Source of the DNA: Nemania diffusa
Lineage: Eukaryota > Ascomycota > Sordariomycetes > Xylariales > Xylariaceae
Direction of reading: 5' to 3'
DNA: 64,000 bases
NCBI GenBank assembly: GCA_038501195.1
Contig: JBBPUQ010000001.1
Location: 3,844,001 to 3,908,000, forward strand
Every line of letters starts with the position of its first letter. The first letter of the stretch is position 1. Below are positions 48,501 through 61,605 of this stretch, piece by piece. Under the pieces are notes generated by a model, which made no database searches, had not been told where the DNA came from, and worked only from the letters and a program-made list of their open reading frames with translations. Made by a program: the position numbers and the translations under genes.

Positions 48501-51500
48501 AATATATTTTTAATATATTTTTGTTTTTTTTAATAATATTTTATATAATATATTATATTTTAAAAAAATTTTAAAAAGTTTATTAATAATAATTTAATAA
48601 TTAATATTTAAATAATATAAAAAAAAATTATTTAAAGCTATTTTATTAAATATATCGAAATATTTATAATATTTTTTAAATATTATATATAATATTATTT
48701 TTATTAATTTTTTTTTATTTTTTATTAATTTTTTATATTTTTTTTAAAAAATTATTTAATTTAATTTATATAATAAAATTATATTATATAAAACAATATT
48801 TTCTTGTTTTATTATTATATTAAATTTTATAATATTAATAATATTAATTTAAATTAATTAATATTTATATTATTTAATTATATTTTTTTATAATTAATAT
48901 AAATTATATTAGTTATATTTTATTTTTAATTTATAATTTTTATGTTTTTTTTTTATAAAAAAAATATAAAAATTTAAATTATTTTTATAAGCTTTTTTTT
49001 ATAATATATATTTTATATATTATATTTTTTATTATAAATAATTTTTATTTATATTAAAACTAATTTATAAAAGCTATAAAATTAAAATAAATAATTAAAA
49101 AATAATTAAAAACTTTTTTTTTTATATAATTTTTATTTATTTTTTTTAATATTTAAATTTATTAATATAAAAGTAAACTTTTTTAAATTTAATTTTTATA
49201 TTTTTTTTATTTTGTTTTTTTTTTTTAATATATTTAATTTATATATACATTTTTTTTTTTTTTTTTTTTTTTATATTTATTAATAATTAAAGTTAATAAT
49301 TAAATCTTTTATATTATTTATTAAAATTTTAAAAATTTAATATTTTAATTTTTAATTATTAAAAAATAATAGCTTTTTTTTTTTATTATTTATTAAAATA
49401 TTATAATAATTTAAATATTTTTTTCTTATAATAATATTATATTTTATATTTATTATTAATAAAAATATATTTAAAATTATTTTATTTTATATATAAAAAT
49501 ATATTTTTAAAATAATATTAATAGTTTATATAGATTTTTTATTATAATTTATTATTTAAAATAATATAAATTTTATAATTGTTTTAAATTTTAAATATTT
49601 TAAAATTTTTATAATAAAGTTTAATTTAATAAATAAATATATATTTGTTTTTATATTAGCTAATATTTTTATTAATAAAATAAATTTATTATTTGCTATT
49701 ATATAATTTATAAAAAAAAAGTTTTTTTTTAATAGTTTTTTTAAAAAATCAAATAATATTTTTTTATATTTATTTATATTTAATATTAATATATAAATTT
49801 ATTTAAAATAAAAATTTAATTATTTTAAATAATATTTTTTAACTTTTTTTTTAATATAATTTATATTTATTTAAATTTTATAATTTAAATAAACATAATA
49901 TTAATATAAATTATATTAAATTATTTAAAATTAAATTTATAAAAATATTTATTATTTTTATATTTTTAATTATAATATATAAAACATTAATTTTATAAAA
50001 TTAAAACTTTTGTTTAATTAAATAAAACTTTAATAAAAATATAATAACTATTTAAAATTATATTTAAAATAAAAATACTTAAATATTTAATGTTATTTTT
50101 TTAATATAAGTTTAATTTTATAAGTTTTTTTTTTTTAAGCTTTAAACTTTTTTTTTATTTAGTTATTTTTAAAAAGTTTTTTTTTTATTATATTTTTTAA
50201 ACAATAAAATTTTTATACTATTAATAATTATATATTTAAATATAGTTATAAAAATTAATAAATATTATTTAATTATTATATAATTTTTTAATATATAGTT
50301 TATTAATTTATTTTAATAATTTATTATATAATTTTTTTTTAAAATTTATAAAGTTAATTTAAATTGTTTTAGTTTATTTAATAAACTTTATATTAAATTA
50401 TATAAATTTATTAAAGTTTTATATTTTAAAATTTTAATATTTAATTTATATTTTTTTATATTTATTAAAATTATAATAATAAATAAATAAATAATTTAAA
50501 ATTTTTATATTTATTTTTAAAATAAGTTTTTTTTTATAATTATTTATAATAAATGTTATAATATTTTTAAAAATAAAACTTTTTATTTAATTAATAATAT
50601 AATCAATTTTTTTTAAGTTTTAATTATAATAGTTAATATTTTAAGTTAGTTTATTTTTTAATAATATAAATTAATATTTAAATTAAATTTTAGTTTTATT
50701 TTTAATTAATTTATTATTAATAAATATAAATAAATTAGCTGCTTTAATTAATAGTTTTTTTTTGTTTTTAATAATTATAAAAGTTTTATTAATAGTTTTA
50801 AATTTTAAAATATTTTTTTATTTATATTTTTATTATTAAATTATTTTAATAAAAACTAAATTATTAATAAAAACTATTAATATAAGTTTTAATATTATAA
50901 CTATTATAAATATAATTTAATTTTAAAAAACTTCGATTTAATTTTTTAAATTTATAATTTTTTTTTTATAAATATTTATAACTTTATAAAATATACTATT
51001 TTAAAAGTTAACTTTTTAATAAATTATATTTACTTTTTGTTATTTTTTTTTTTTTTTTTAATTTAATTATTTAAATATATAAAAAATAAATGTTTTATTT
51101 AAAAAAATTTGTTATATTTTTTAACTTTTTTATAGTTTTTTAAATAATATTTAATTATAAAGTTTAATATTTAAACTTTTAATATATTATTTTATTATAA
51201 ATATTTATTATTATTTAAAATTATTTAAAAGTTATTAATTTATTATATTTAAACTATATTTTTTTTTTATTTTTAATAAAAAAAACAAAAGCTATTTAAA
51301 AAATCTTATTTTAAATAATAAAATATTTAATATTAATTATTATTTTTTTAATTATATTATTATATATAGTTTTATTAATAATTATATATTACTATTATTT
51401 ATTATATTTTTTAAAGTTTTTATAAATAAATTTAAACTTTTTATAAATATTAAAAGTAAAAAATCTTTTATTGTTAAAAATATTATAATAAAATTTATTA

Positions 51501-51760
51501 TTATTGTTTATAATATATTTTATAATATAAATATATTTTATATAATTTTTAAATAAGTTTTAAAAATTTTAAAACTATTAATATAATTTATTATATTTAT
51601 AATTTATTTATATTTAAAAAGCAAGTTTTATTAATTTATTTTTAATAAACTAGATTTATTATTTAACTTTTTTATAATTAATAATAAATATACTATTATT
51701 AAAAATCAGTTATATTAAAAGCTCTTTGGGGTTAAGGGCAAAAAAGCCTTTGTTTTTAAA

Positions 51761-51820
51761 GCTTATATATATAAGCTATACAAGCTATATAGCCCATATA
51801 GCTTATACAGCTTATACAGC
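51761..51820. repeat. Palindrome and 20-bp inverted repeat island
   Basis: A perfect 16-bp palindrome GCTTATATATATAAGC occupies 51761-51776. Overlapping it, arms at 51771-51790 and 51796-51815 pair at 18 of 20 positions around the spacer AGCCC; both mismatches are transitions. The right arm contains a 9-bp direct repeat CTTATACAG (51802-51810 and 51811-51819). This sits in a short stretch (about 51,720-51,880) that has more G+C than its surroundings. Confidence 0.75.
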
Positions 51821-54800
51821 TTATATATAGACCTTTAACAAGCTATAAGAAACAAAAGCAGCTTTTACTTTTAGCTTCTTTTTTACTAACTATATATTTT
51901 GTTATGTTTTAAATAAATAAATTTATATTTTATATAAAAAATAATATAGCTTTAAAATAAATCTTATTAAATAAATCTTAGTAGATCTTTTTGTTAGCTA
52001 TATATAATATATTATTTATATATAGCTATAAATTAAATAAAGCTTATATATATAACTAAACTTTAAATTTTTAAACTTAGTACAAGTTTTTTTTTTATTA
52101 AATTTATATTTTATTTTTTACTATTATTTTATTTAACTATTTTTAATTATATTTATTATTTATTTACTTTTTTATTTTTTTATTTATATATATATATTAT
52201 TTATTTAATTTAACTTTTTTGTTTTATATTATAAATATATATTTTTTATTTAGTTTAATTTTTTTATTTTATATTATAAATTTATATTTTTAATTTAGTT
52301 TAATTAAATTTTATTATTTTATTTTTTAAATCTACTTTGTTTATAAAATAAATTAAAAATATTAAAAAGTACTTTTTATAATTATATATAACAACTATAG
52401 TTTAATATATTAAATTAATAATAAAGTTTTAACTATTAACTAAAATTATTATTATATTTAAAAAATTATAGTATTTATTACTTATTAATAAAGCTTTTTT
52501 AACTTTATTAATAATATAAACTTATATTTTTATTATATTTAAGTTTTACAATTTAATTTTTATTTTATTTAGTTTTATTAATTATATAATATTTTAAATA
52601 TTATATTGCTTTGTTATTATTTTTAAAATTTATAGCTTTATTATTAATTTTATTATTGTTTATTTTTACAACAATTATAATATTACTATTAATGCTGCTA
52701 TTATATATTTAAATATTTAAACAATTATTTATTATTTAAAATTAAAAGTTTAATAATGTAATATTTAATTAGTTTTATTTTTTAGTTAGTTTTTAATTGT
52801 TTTTTTTAATTAAAAAAATAAACTTGTTGCAAATTTTTATTATGTTTATTTTTTTATATTTATTAATTATATATTAATTTAAATATAGTTATATATTAAA
52901 TAATTTATATATTAATTAAATAAATATTTTAGTTTATATTTTGTTATATATTTTTATTTTAAAATTTTTAACTTTTTTATATTTAATGCTTAAATAAAAT
53001 ATTACAACTTAAAAAAATTTAATTTAGTAGATTTTATTTATTGTTTTTTTTAAAAATTTTAAATTTTTATAATATATTTAAACTAGTATAACAAAGTTTT
53101 CGAGAATTATATAACATTTGTTTTTTGTTATTGCTACTTTTTAAATATTAATAGATATAATATTAATTAAGTTGATTTTATATTGCAATTTTAAAACAAT
53201 ATAAATTTGAAATTATTTATTATAAAATTGCAAAAAAATAGCAAAAACTAGTTTAGTTTAAAAATATTGCTAATTTAATATATTAGCTAAAAATTAGCTA
53301 ATTAAATAAATTAACTGCATTTTTTGCTTTAAAGCTTTTTTTTAAACAAATAGCTACAAATAATATTATAAGTTAAATATTACTATAATTATGTTGTAAA
53401 TACTGCTATAGCTAAATAATTAATTTATTTAAAGCTTTTAGTAATAAATAAATATTTTTTAAATAGTTAATTAAATTTAAAGCTTATAATATTTAAAAAG
53501 TTACTACTATATATAACATTATATATAATATTATATAATAATATTTATAGTTATAAAAATTTTTATTTAATAAATAAATAATTTAGTTATAGCACTTTTT
53601 ACTAACAAAATAAGTTATATAATAGCTTTTTTTCTGTTTTTTTTTATATTAATTATAAAAAATCGATTAATTAACTAACTTGTTTATTTTATTTGTTTAT
53701 ATTAATTAAATTAATTTTTAATTTAACTTTAATAATTAAATTTAAATAATATTTATAAATATAAAACAAACATTTTATTTAATTATATAGTTACAAAGTT
53801 TTATTTATTAAGTTAAAAATAATATATATTTTATTATTTTAACTTTTATATTTTAATAACTTTTTATAGTTTAATAGTAAAAATATTATATATAAAATAA
53901 TAATTTATTAATTTTTTTTTATTTTGCTATATTATTTAAAAATTAATTTTTTAAGTTTTTTATTTTGTTTTTTTATTTTTAATTGATTTAATACTTTATA
54001 ATACTTTTTATATTTGCTATAATATTTTTTAAAAATATATAAGTTTAAAACTTTAATATTTAAGTTTATAAAACTTTTAAAAATATTATAAGCTACAAAA
54101 TATATTAAACTAAATAATTAAACATTAATAAAATTATTAAAACTAAAATAAACAATTTTTTAATTAAAAAATAAACTAAAAGCTATAATATATTAGTTGT
54201 TATAATATTTACAAAATCGACTTTTAATATAAATTATTAAAATATTACTAAATAATAACTAGTTATTTTAGCTAGCTATAATTATTATAGTTATTATATA
54301 ATATATTTTATTTTTAATATTTTATTTATTATATATAATATTAAAAGTTTATAAATATACTATTATATTATTTGCTTTTTTTTTAATTATTGTTATAAAC
54401 TACAATAGTTTTTATATTTTATTTAAAGTTTTTAATATTTGTTAATTTATTAATATTTAACAAAATATATTTTTGTTAAGTTTTTTAGTTAATATAATAA
54501 ACTTTTTTAGCTTTTTAATAGTTAAGCTAAATAATTCAATAATATTTAATAGCTAATAAATTTATATAATTTATAATATTTATTGCTTTATTAGCGATTT
54601 TTTAACAATATGTTATAATATTAACTATATAAACATTAATTAAAACAAATTTTTAAATATAGCTTTATTATTTAAACTTAAAAATATATTAATAATAAAT
54701 ATAGTTTTATTAACGTTTATTATATTTTTAAGCTTTTTTATATTAATATAAAGTTTTGTTTAATTTTATTAATTAAATACTATTTATTTTTTACTTTTTT

Positions 54801-56161
54801 ATATATTATAAATTAATTAAAATTTAATAAATCACTTTTAATAAAAAAAGTATAAGCTAATTTTAAAATATAATATTTATATATTTATATATTATATTAA
54901 AACAAACTTTTTTTTTTGCGCTAATATAATATTAGTTTATAACTTAATATATAAAGTAAATAAAAAAAATTTTGCTTAATATAATTATTTCAAGCTTTAT
55001 TTTGTAAAAAGTTTTAATATATAGCTATTTATTTAATTTAATTATATATTATTAAATTTTAATAATTATAAAGTACTATTATATATATTAATGTTATAAT
55101 ATAATTTAAATAGTTTATATTATTTTAAATTATTATATTTAATAAAATAAAACAAAATATAAAGTTTTTAATAAATATAACTAAAAATAATAATGCTATA
55201 TTTTTAAATAAAATAATAAAATATATTTTAGTTTTAATTTTTTTAATAAATAAATATTTATTTTTATTTAATAAATTTAAAAAGTTGTTTTTATATATAT
55301 TTTAACTATATAGTATAAAATATAAAATATAATAAAAAAACTATTAGTTTTTTTTATAGCTTAACTATTTATAAATATTAATTAATAAAAGTACTTTTAG
55401 TTTTTTTTTTTATTTAAAAAAATCTAAATATAACAAGCGATACTTTTTAATTTTATACTTGTTTTATTTATATATAATATTATTAATATTATTTAATAAT
55501 ATATAAATTGTTAAATAATTGCTTGTTTTTTTATTTATAAAACGAATATTTATATTTTTAAAATTATTATTATAATTTTATAAAAATATTTAATAGTTTT
55601 GTTTTAATTTATATTTAATTTAATTTAAAATGTTTTTGTTTATAATATAGATTTTATTGTTTATTTTTTATAAATTAAATAAATTATTTAAGTTTTGCTA
55701 ATTTTAATTATTGTTTTATTTTTTTAGTAATATAATTGTTAGTAATAAAATTGCTACAATTATTTAAGTATAAATAAAAGTATATATAATAATATTATTT
55801 AATTAGCTATTATAAAAACAATATAATATATTATTATTATTTAAATATAATGTAGTAGCTACTAATTAAATATTATAATTATTTATTATTAGTTATAAAA
55901 AAAGAGTTAAAACTGCTATTTATAATATATTATAACTAAAAAATATAATTTATATTAATAAAAATACTTTAAAAAAAAATTTAACAAGTAAAAAAAAACT
56001 AAATAATAATAATAAAAAAAAAAACTAGTTTATACTATATATAATATATACAATTTTAATATAAATAGTTAATAATATAATATATAAAATAATAGTACTT
56101 AAATATAAATTAATTATATAAGTTAAAAAGTTATAACAATTTAAATAAAATTAATAGTAAT

Positions 56162-56215
56162 TATAAAATAAATAAAAATTATAAAATAAATAAAAGTTAT
56201 AAAATAAATAAATAT
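56162..56215. repeat. Tandem repeat, 18-bp unit x 3
   Basis: Unit TATAAAATAAATAAAAAT at 56162-56179, with second and third copies at 56180-56197 and 56198-56215 differing at one to two positions. Confidence 0.85.
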
Positions 56216-56909
56216 TAAAATAAATTTTAATAATTTATTAAATTTAAATTGTTTTATAAATTTATAAATTATATATTTAAATTTTATTTAGTTAACAAAT
56301 ATTATAATATAAATAATATAAAAAATAAACTTTATAAATTGATTTAGTTTATTAATTAATATTTAAATAAAGTTTTAAAGCTTATATTTTTTTTAAATAT
56401 ATTATATTTGTTACTTTTTATTATATAATTTAATAAATTAAGTTTTATTAAAAGTTATTGTTTTTTTTTTGCTTTATTATTATTTTTAATTAATTATAAA
56501 CTTTTTGTAATTTTAAAATAAATTACTTTAAAAGTAAATTTTATTTTTTTATTTAGTTTTATTAATTAAATCGTTTTATTTATATTAATATTATTATAAT
56601 TTAATATTTAAATATTTAATAAATATATTACTAACAATTTTAAAAACTTTTAATTTATAAAATAATATAAAAATATAATAAAATTATTTATAAATTTATA
56701 TATAATAAAAATATATATATAAAGTATAAATTTATTTTTTATATAAAAAAACTATAAAAAAGCTATAATTATAATAAAATATTAAATATTAAAAAAAGAA
56801 TTAAACTAGTTAAAAAAAAACTTTAATATAACTTTTAAAAAATAAGTTAATATTTATTAACTAGTTATAATTAAAGTTAAAAATTATTAATATATTTTTA
56901 TTTTATATA

Positions 56910-57012
56910 TTAATTTTTATATTAATTTTTATATTAATTTTTATATTAATTTTTATATTAATTTTTATATTTATTTTTATATTAATATTTATATTAATTT
57001 TTATATTAATTT
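56910..57012. repeat. Tandem repeat, 12-bp unit about 8 copies
   Basis: Unit TTTTATATTAAT repeated with single-base variation (for example one copy with TTTATT) across about 100 bp in the AT block. Confidence 0.85.
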
Positions 57013-58431
57013 ATTAATTATAAACTTTAAAAATATTTTAAATAATTTATAATTAATTTTAATTTTAAGCTTTTTAAATTTAAGTTATTTATTTATATTT
57101 TTATATATATAAACTTTAATAATAAAAACATTAGTTTTTTTAAAAATTATAAAAACTAGTTTAAAATTATTAACATTTTTAAAAACTACTTTAATTATTT
57201 AATATATATTATTAAAAATAATAAAGTTAATAATACTTAATTTTAAAATTTTTAAAAATATTTACAAAATTATATATATATAATAGCTTTATTTTTAATT
57301 AATAAAAATTATTTCAAATTATTTATTAAATAAAATATTTTTATTTATAAAGTAATTTATAAAATATATTTATTATTATTTTATTATTTTTAAATTAATA
57401 TATTGTTAATTTATTTATAAATTATTTAATTATAATAGTTTTAATTAAATATTTTTAATTTAAATTATATATATTAAAAATATATAATAAACAATATATA
57501 TAATAACATTATTTTATATATTAAATAGTTTGTTTAAAACTTTTAAATTTTTTAATAGTTTTTTAAAAAAAATTATATAAAAAAACTTTGTTATATAAAT
57601 TTAAATTAATATAAAAATTAATATAAATAGTTAATTTATTAAAAAAAAAATATTTTATTTATTATATATAAAAAAAAGTTATAACTAATATATTAAAAAG
57701 TTTTTTTTATAAAATTAAAACTTTTTATTTATATTTATATTATTTTTATTATTTAGTTTATAATATTATAAAAATAAATAATATTAATATAAAAATCAAA
57801 GTTTTATTTAATTATTTTAGCTTTTTTAGTTTTAATATTATTAAATTTTATATATTTTTTAATATATAAAAAAAATATTTTTTATATATATTTATTAATG
57901 CTTGTTTTAAAAATATTAAAAAATAAAAATCGCGTTTTTTTAATATTATAACAAAATATATATTATTTTATTAATAATTTATATAAATTTTTTTACTATT
58001 TAATATTAGTACTATGTTAATTTTATATTTTTTTTTAACTATAAAAAGTTATAATTTTTAAAATATTATTATTTATATTATATAGTATTTTTTTAAAGTA
58101 ATAAATTAAATTTATTTTTTTATTTTAATATATTAATTATATTTAATATATTATAAAAAATTATTAGTTTTAAATATTTTATTAAAAATGTTAATATTAA
58201 AAAAAATAAATATTTATTTGTTTTTAGTACTAGTTATTTTTAAAATATTAATATATAAAACTTTTTTTATAATTTTAATAATGTTATTTTTTTAAGTTAT
58301 ATTATAGCTATTTAAGTTTTTAATTTGTTTTGCTTTTTAAACACTTCTTTTTAAATTTTTAAAATTTTTTTAAAAAAAAACATACTATTATAAAATTTAA
58401 TTATTAAATTTTTATTTTATAGTTTTATTTA

Positions 58432-58480
58432 TATATAAATTAATATATAAATTAGTATATAAATTAATATATAAATTAAT
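58432..58480. repeat. Tandem repeat, 12-bp unit x 4
   Basis: Unit TATATAAATTAA; the second copy ends in G instead of A. Confidence 0.85.
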
Positions 58481-61400
58481 ATAACTATTAATTTATATAT
58501 ATTTATTAAATATTTTTTATATTTTTTAAATATTAAAACTTATTATTTATAATTATTTAATTAAATAAAAACTTTGTTTTAAATTTTATTAAATAAATTT
58601 AATTATTAAATTAAAGTTTAATATAGTTAAACTTTTAAATATTATAAACTAAAAATATTAAATATTATATATAATAATTGTTTATTTAATTAGTTTAGCT
58701 AACTTGTTTATTTAATAAAACTTTAATTATTTATATCGTTTATATTTAAAAAAATTTGTTATATATTAAAAAGTTTATTAAATAACTTTTTTATAATTAT
58801 TTTTAAAATAGTATATTATTTATTTTTAAATTAGCTGATTTAAAACTAATTTTTTTTTAATTAAAATAAATAAACAAAATAGCTATTGTTTAAAATAATT
58901 AAAATAATATATATATTAAAGTTTTTAATAACAAACTATTTTATTTTTTTAATAAATAAAGTTTAATTTATTAATTTTAAACTATAAATAGTATAAAAAA
59001 GCTTTTAGTTTATATAATATTAGTTTTAAATTTAAATATTTTTAATTGTTTTATTTAATTTTATAAAAATAAAATAGTTATAAAAAATTTTATAAAAGTA
59101 TATATTTATATTAGCAAAATTAACTTGTTTATTAAATCTTTTATTATTGTTTAAATTATATAATTTTATAAATTTTATAAATTTATTATTAAATATATTA
59201 ATAAATTTAAAAAAACTATTATAAAATATTAATATAAACTAAAACTTTTTAAAAATAAATAAATAAAACTAGTTTATTAGTTTAAAATATATAAAATATA
59301 TATTATATATTAATTAAATAAAAAAATAATAAATTGTTATATTATAATAAAAAAATATATAGTTTTAATAATATAAATTAATTAATTATAAACTAAAGTA
59401 TTAATTAAAAATAATATATAAATTATTTATAAATAAACTAATTATATATATAATATATTAATTATTATATAATTATATAATAATAAATATATAATAAAAC
59501 AGCAAAATAAAACTAAAAATTAAAATAAATTTTTAATAAAATATATAAACGATTTAGTAATAATAAATTTTAAAAATAAAAAATAGTATAATAATTTTAT
59601 AATTATATATATAAATAAAAATAAACAAATAATAAAATAATAAAGCTTTAAATATAAACAATAAATTAAAATATATAAAATTAACTTTTATTAAATAAAC
59701 AACAATTAAATTAATAACTATATTAAATAATTAATAAATAAATTAATAAATAAAACTATTAACAAATTAATAAAATTAAATTAATAAATATAATTATAAG
59801 TTTTTAAAAGTTTTTATAATAAAATAAAATTATATATTATATTAAAAATTTAATTTAATAAATAGCTTTAACAAATAAAAAATTATTAATTAATTAATTA
59901 TTAATTATATACTGTTATTAATATTATTATTTAAAGTTTAATATTTTAATATTTTAAATTATATTTATTTAATTTTATATATTTGCTATATTATATATAT
60001 TAAATATTAAAATTAAAAATATTTTAATAATTAAATTAAAGTTTGATATATTAATTAAATTAATAAATAAAACATTATATAAAAATAATATTAACTTTTT
60101 TAGTTTTAATTTTTGATTTAATAATATAAATAATTTAATATAATTAACTATAAAACTATAAATAAAAAATACTATTTAATATTATATATTAAAACTAAAA
60201 TATTATATATTATATATTTTATTTAATATTTATAATATAGCAAATAATATAATTATTAATAAATTTAATTATTATATAAAAAAGTTATAATATAAATATT
60301 TAATAAATATTTAATATATATTTGTTATTATATATATTTATTATTAAATAATATTATTTATTAATTATAATATATTATATTATATAAAATAAATAAATAA
60401 TATAATATTATTATTTAAAACAAGTTTTGTTAATTTTATTATTATTTTAAAAAAAACAATTTTACTAAACTAGTATTATATTTAAATAGCTAACAATATT
60501 AATATTAATATTTTAATATAATAAAATAAAAAAAAGTAAATAAAATATTTATATATTAAAAAATTTAAATTAATAATAAATAATTAATATATAATATTTA
60601 TAATATTTAAATATATATTATTAAATAAAATAATATTAACAATTATATTAATTTAAATAATAAAATAAAATATATAAAAACTTAAAATATAAACTAGTTT
60701 TTTATTTATAAGTTTATAATAAACAAAATTAGCTATTTTTATAAAATAAATAATATTTAATTAAAATTTTTACTATTTATATTTTTATATTATAAATTAT
60801 ATAAAATAGTTAAAATTTTACTATAATAATTTATTAATATTAATATTTTTTATAATTAATTAATATTAAATTGTTTATTTAATAATATTAATAAAATATT
60901 ATTTATAATATTAAAAAACTATTAATAATATAAAAATTATATATTTTTATAATTATTAAAAATAAAGTTAATTTATTAACAATATAAAAACATTGCTTTT
61001 TTATAAATATAAATTATTATTATAATTTAGCAAATTTTTTAATAATATATTAAATAAACTAAATAATATATATAAATATAAAATTAATAATAATAAAAAT
61101 TTAATATTTTAATATTAAATAATTAAATAATTAAGTTTAAATTAATATAAATATATATAAAAATAAAAAAAAAAGTAATAAATATTTAAAATAAAATAAA
61201 AAAATTTATAATAGCTTTTTTAATTTGTTTATAATAATAAATAGCTTTATAGTTAATATTAAATATATTAATTTATAAAAAATTATAAAAACAATAAAGA
61301 TTTAGCTATATATTAAAAGTTTATAAATAATAATAATAAAAAATAATTTTTTTGCTATTTAGCTATTTTATTATTTACTTTTTTTAAAAGTTTAATTTTA

Positions 61401-61489
61401 TAAAGCTTGTTTATAAAGCTTATATTATTAATTTATAAAGTTTATAAAATTTATTTATAAAGTTTATAAAACTTGTTTTTTTTATATTT

Positions 61490-61605
61490 TTTTAAATATA
61501 CTTTTTTAAATATATTTTTTTAAATATATTTTTTTTTATTATTAATTATATAATATATTTATATTATTTAATTTATATTATTTATATTATTTATATTATT
61601 TATTT
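61490..61605. repeat. Adjacent short AT tandem repeats
   Basis: Three copies of an approximately 14-bp TTTTTTTAAATATA unit at about 61,490-61,532, followed at about 61,570-61,600 by three to four copies of TTTATATTA. Both are imperfect microsatellite-like arrays in the AT block. Confidence 0.6.

Noticed and set aside
56910..57012. CRISPR-like array
   Set aside because: The 12-bp period with no spacers is a simple tandem repeat, and the host is a eukaryote.
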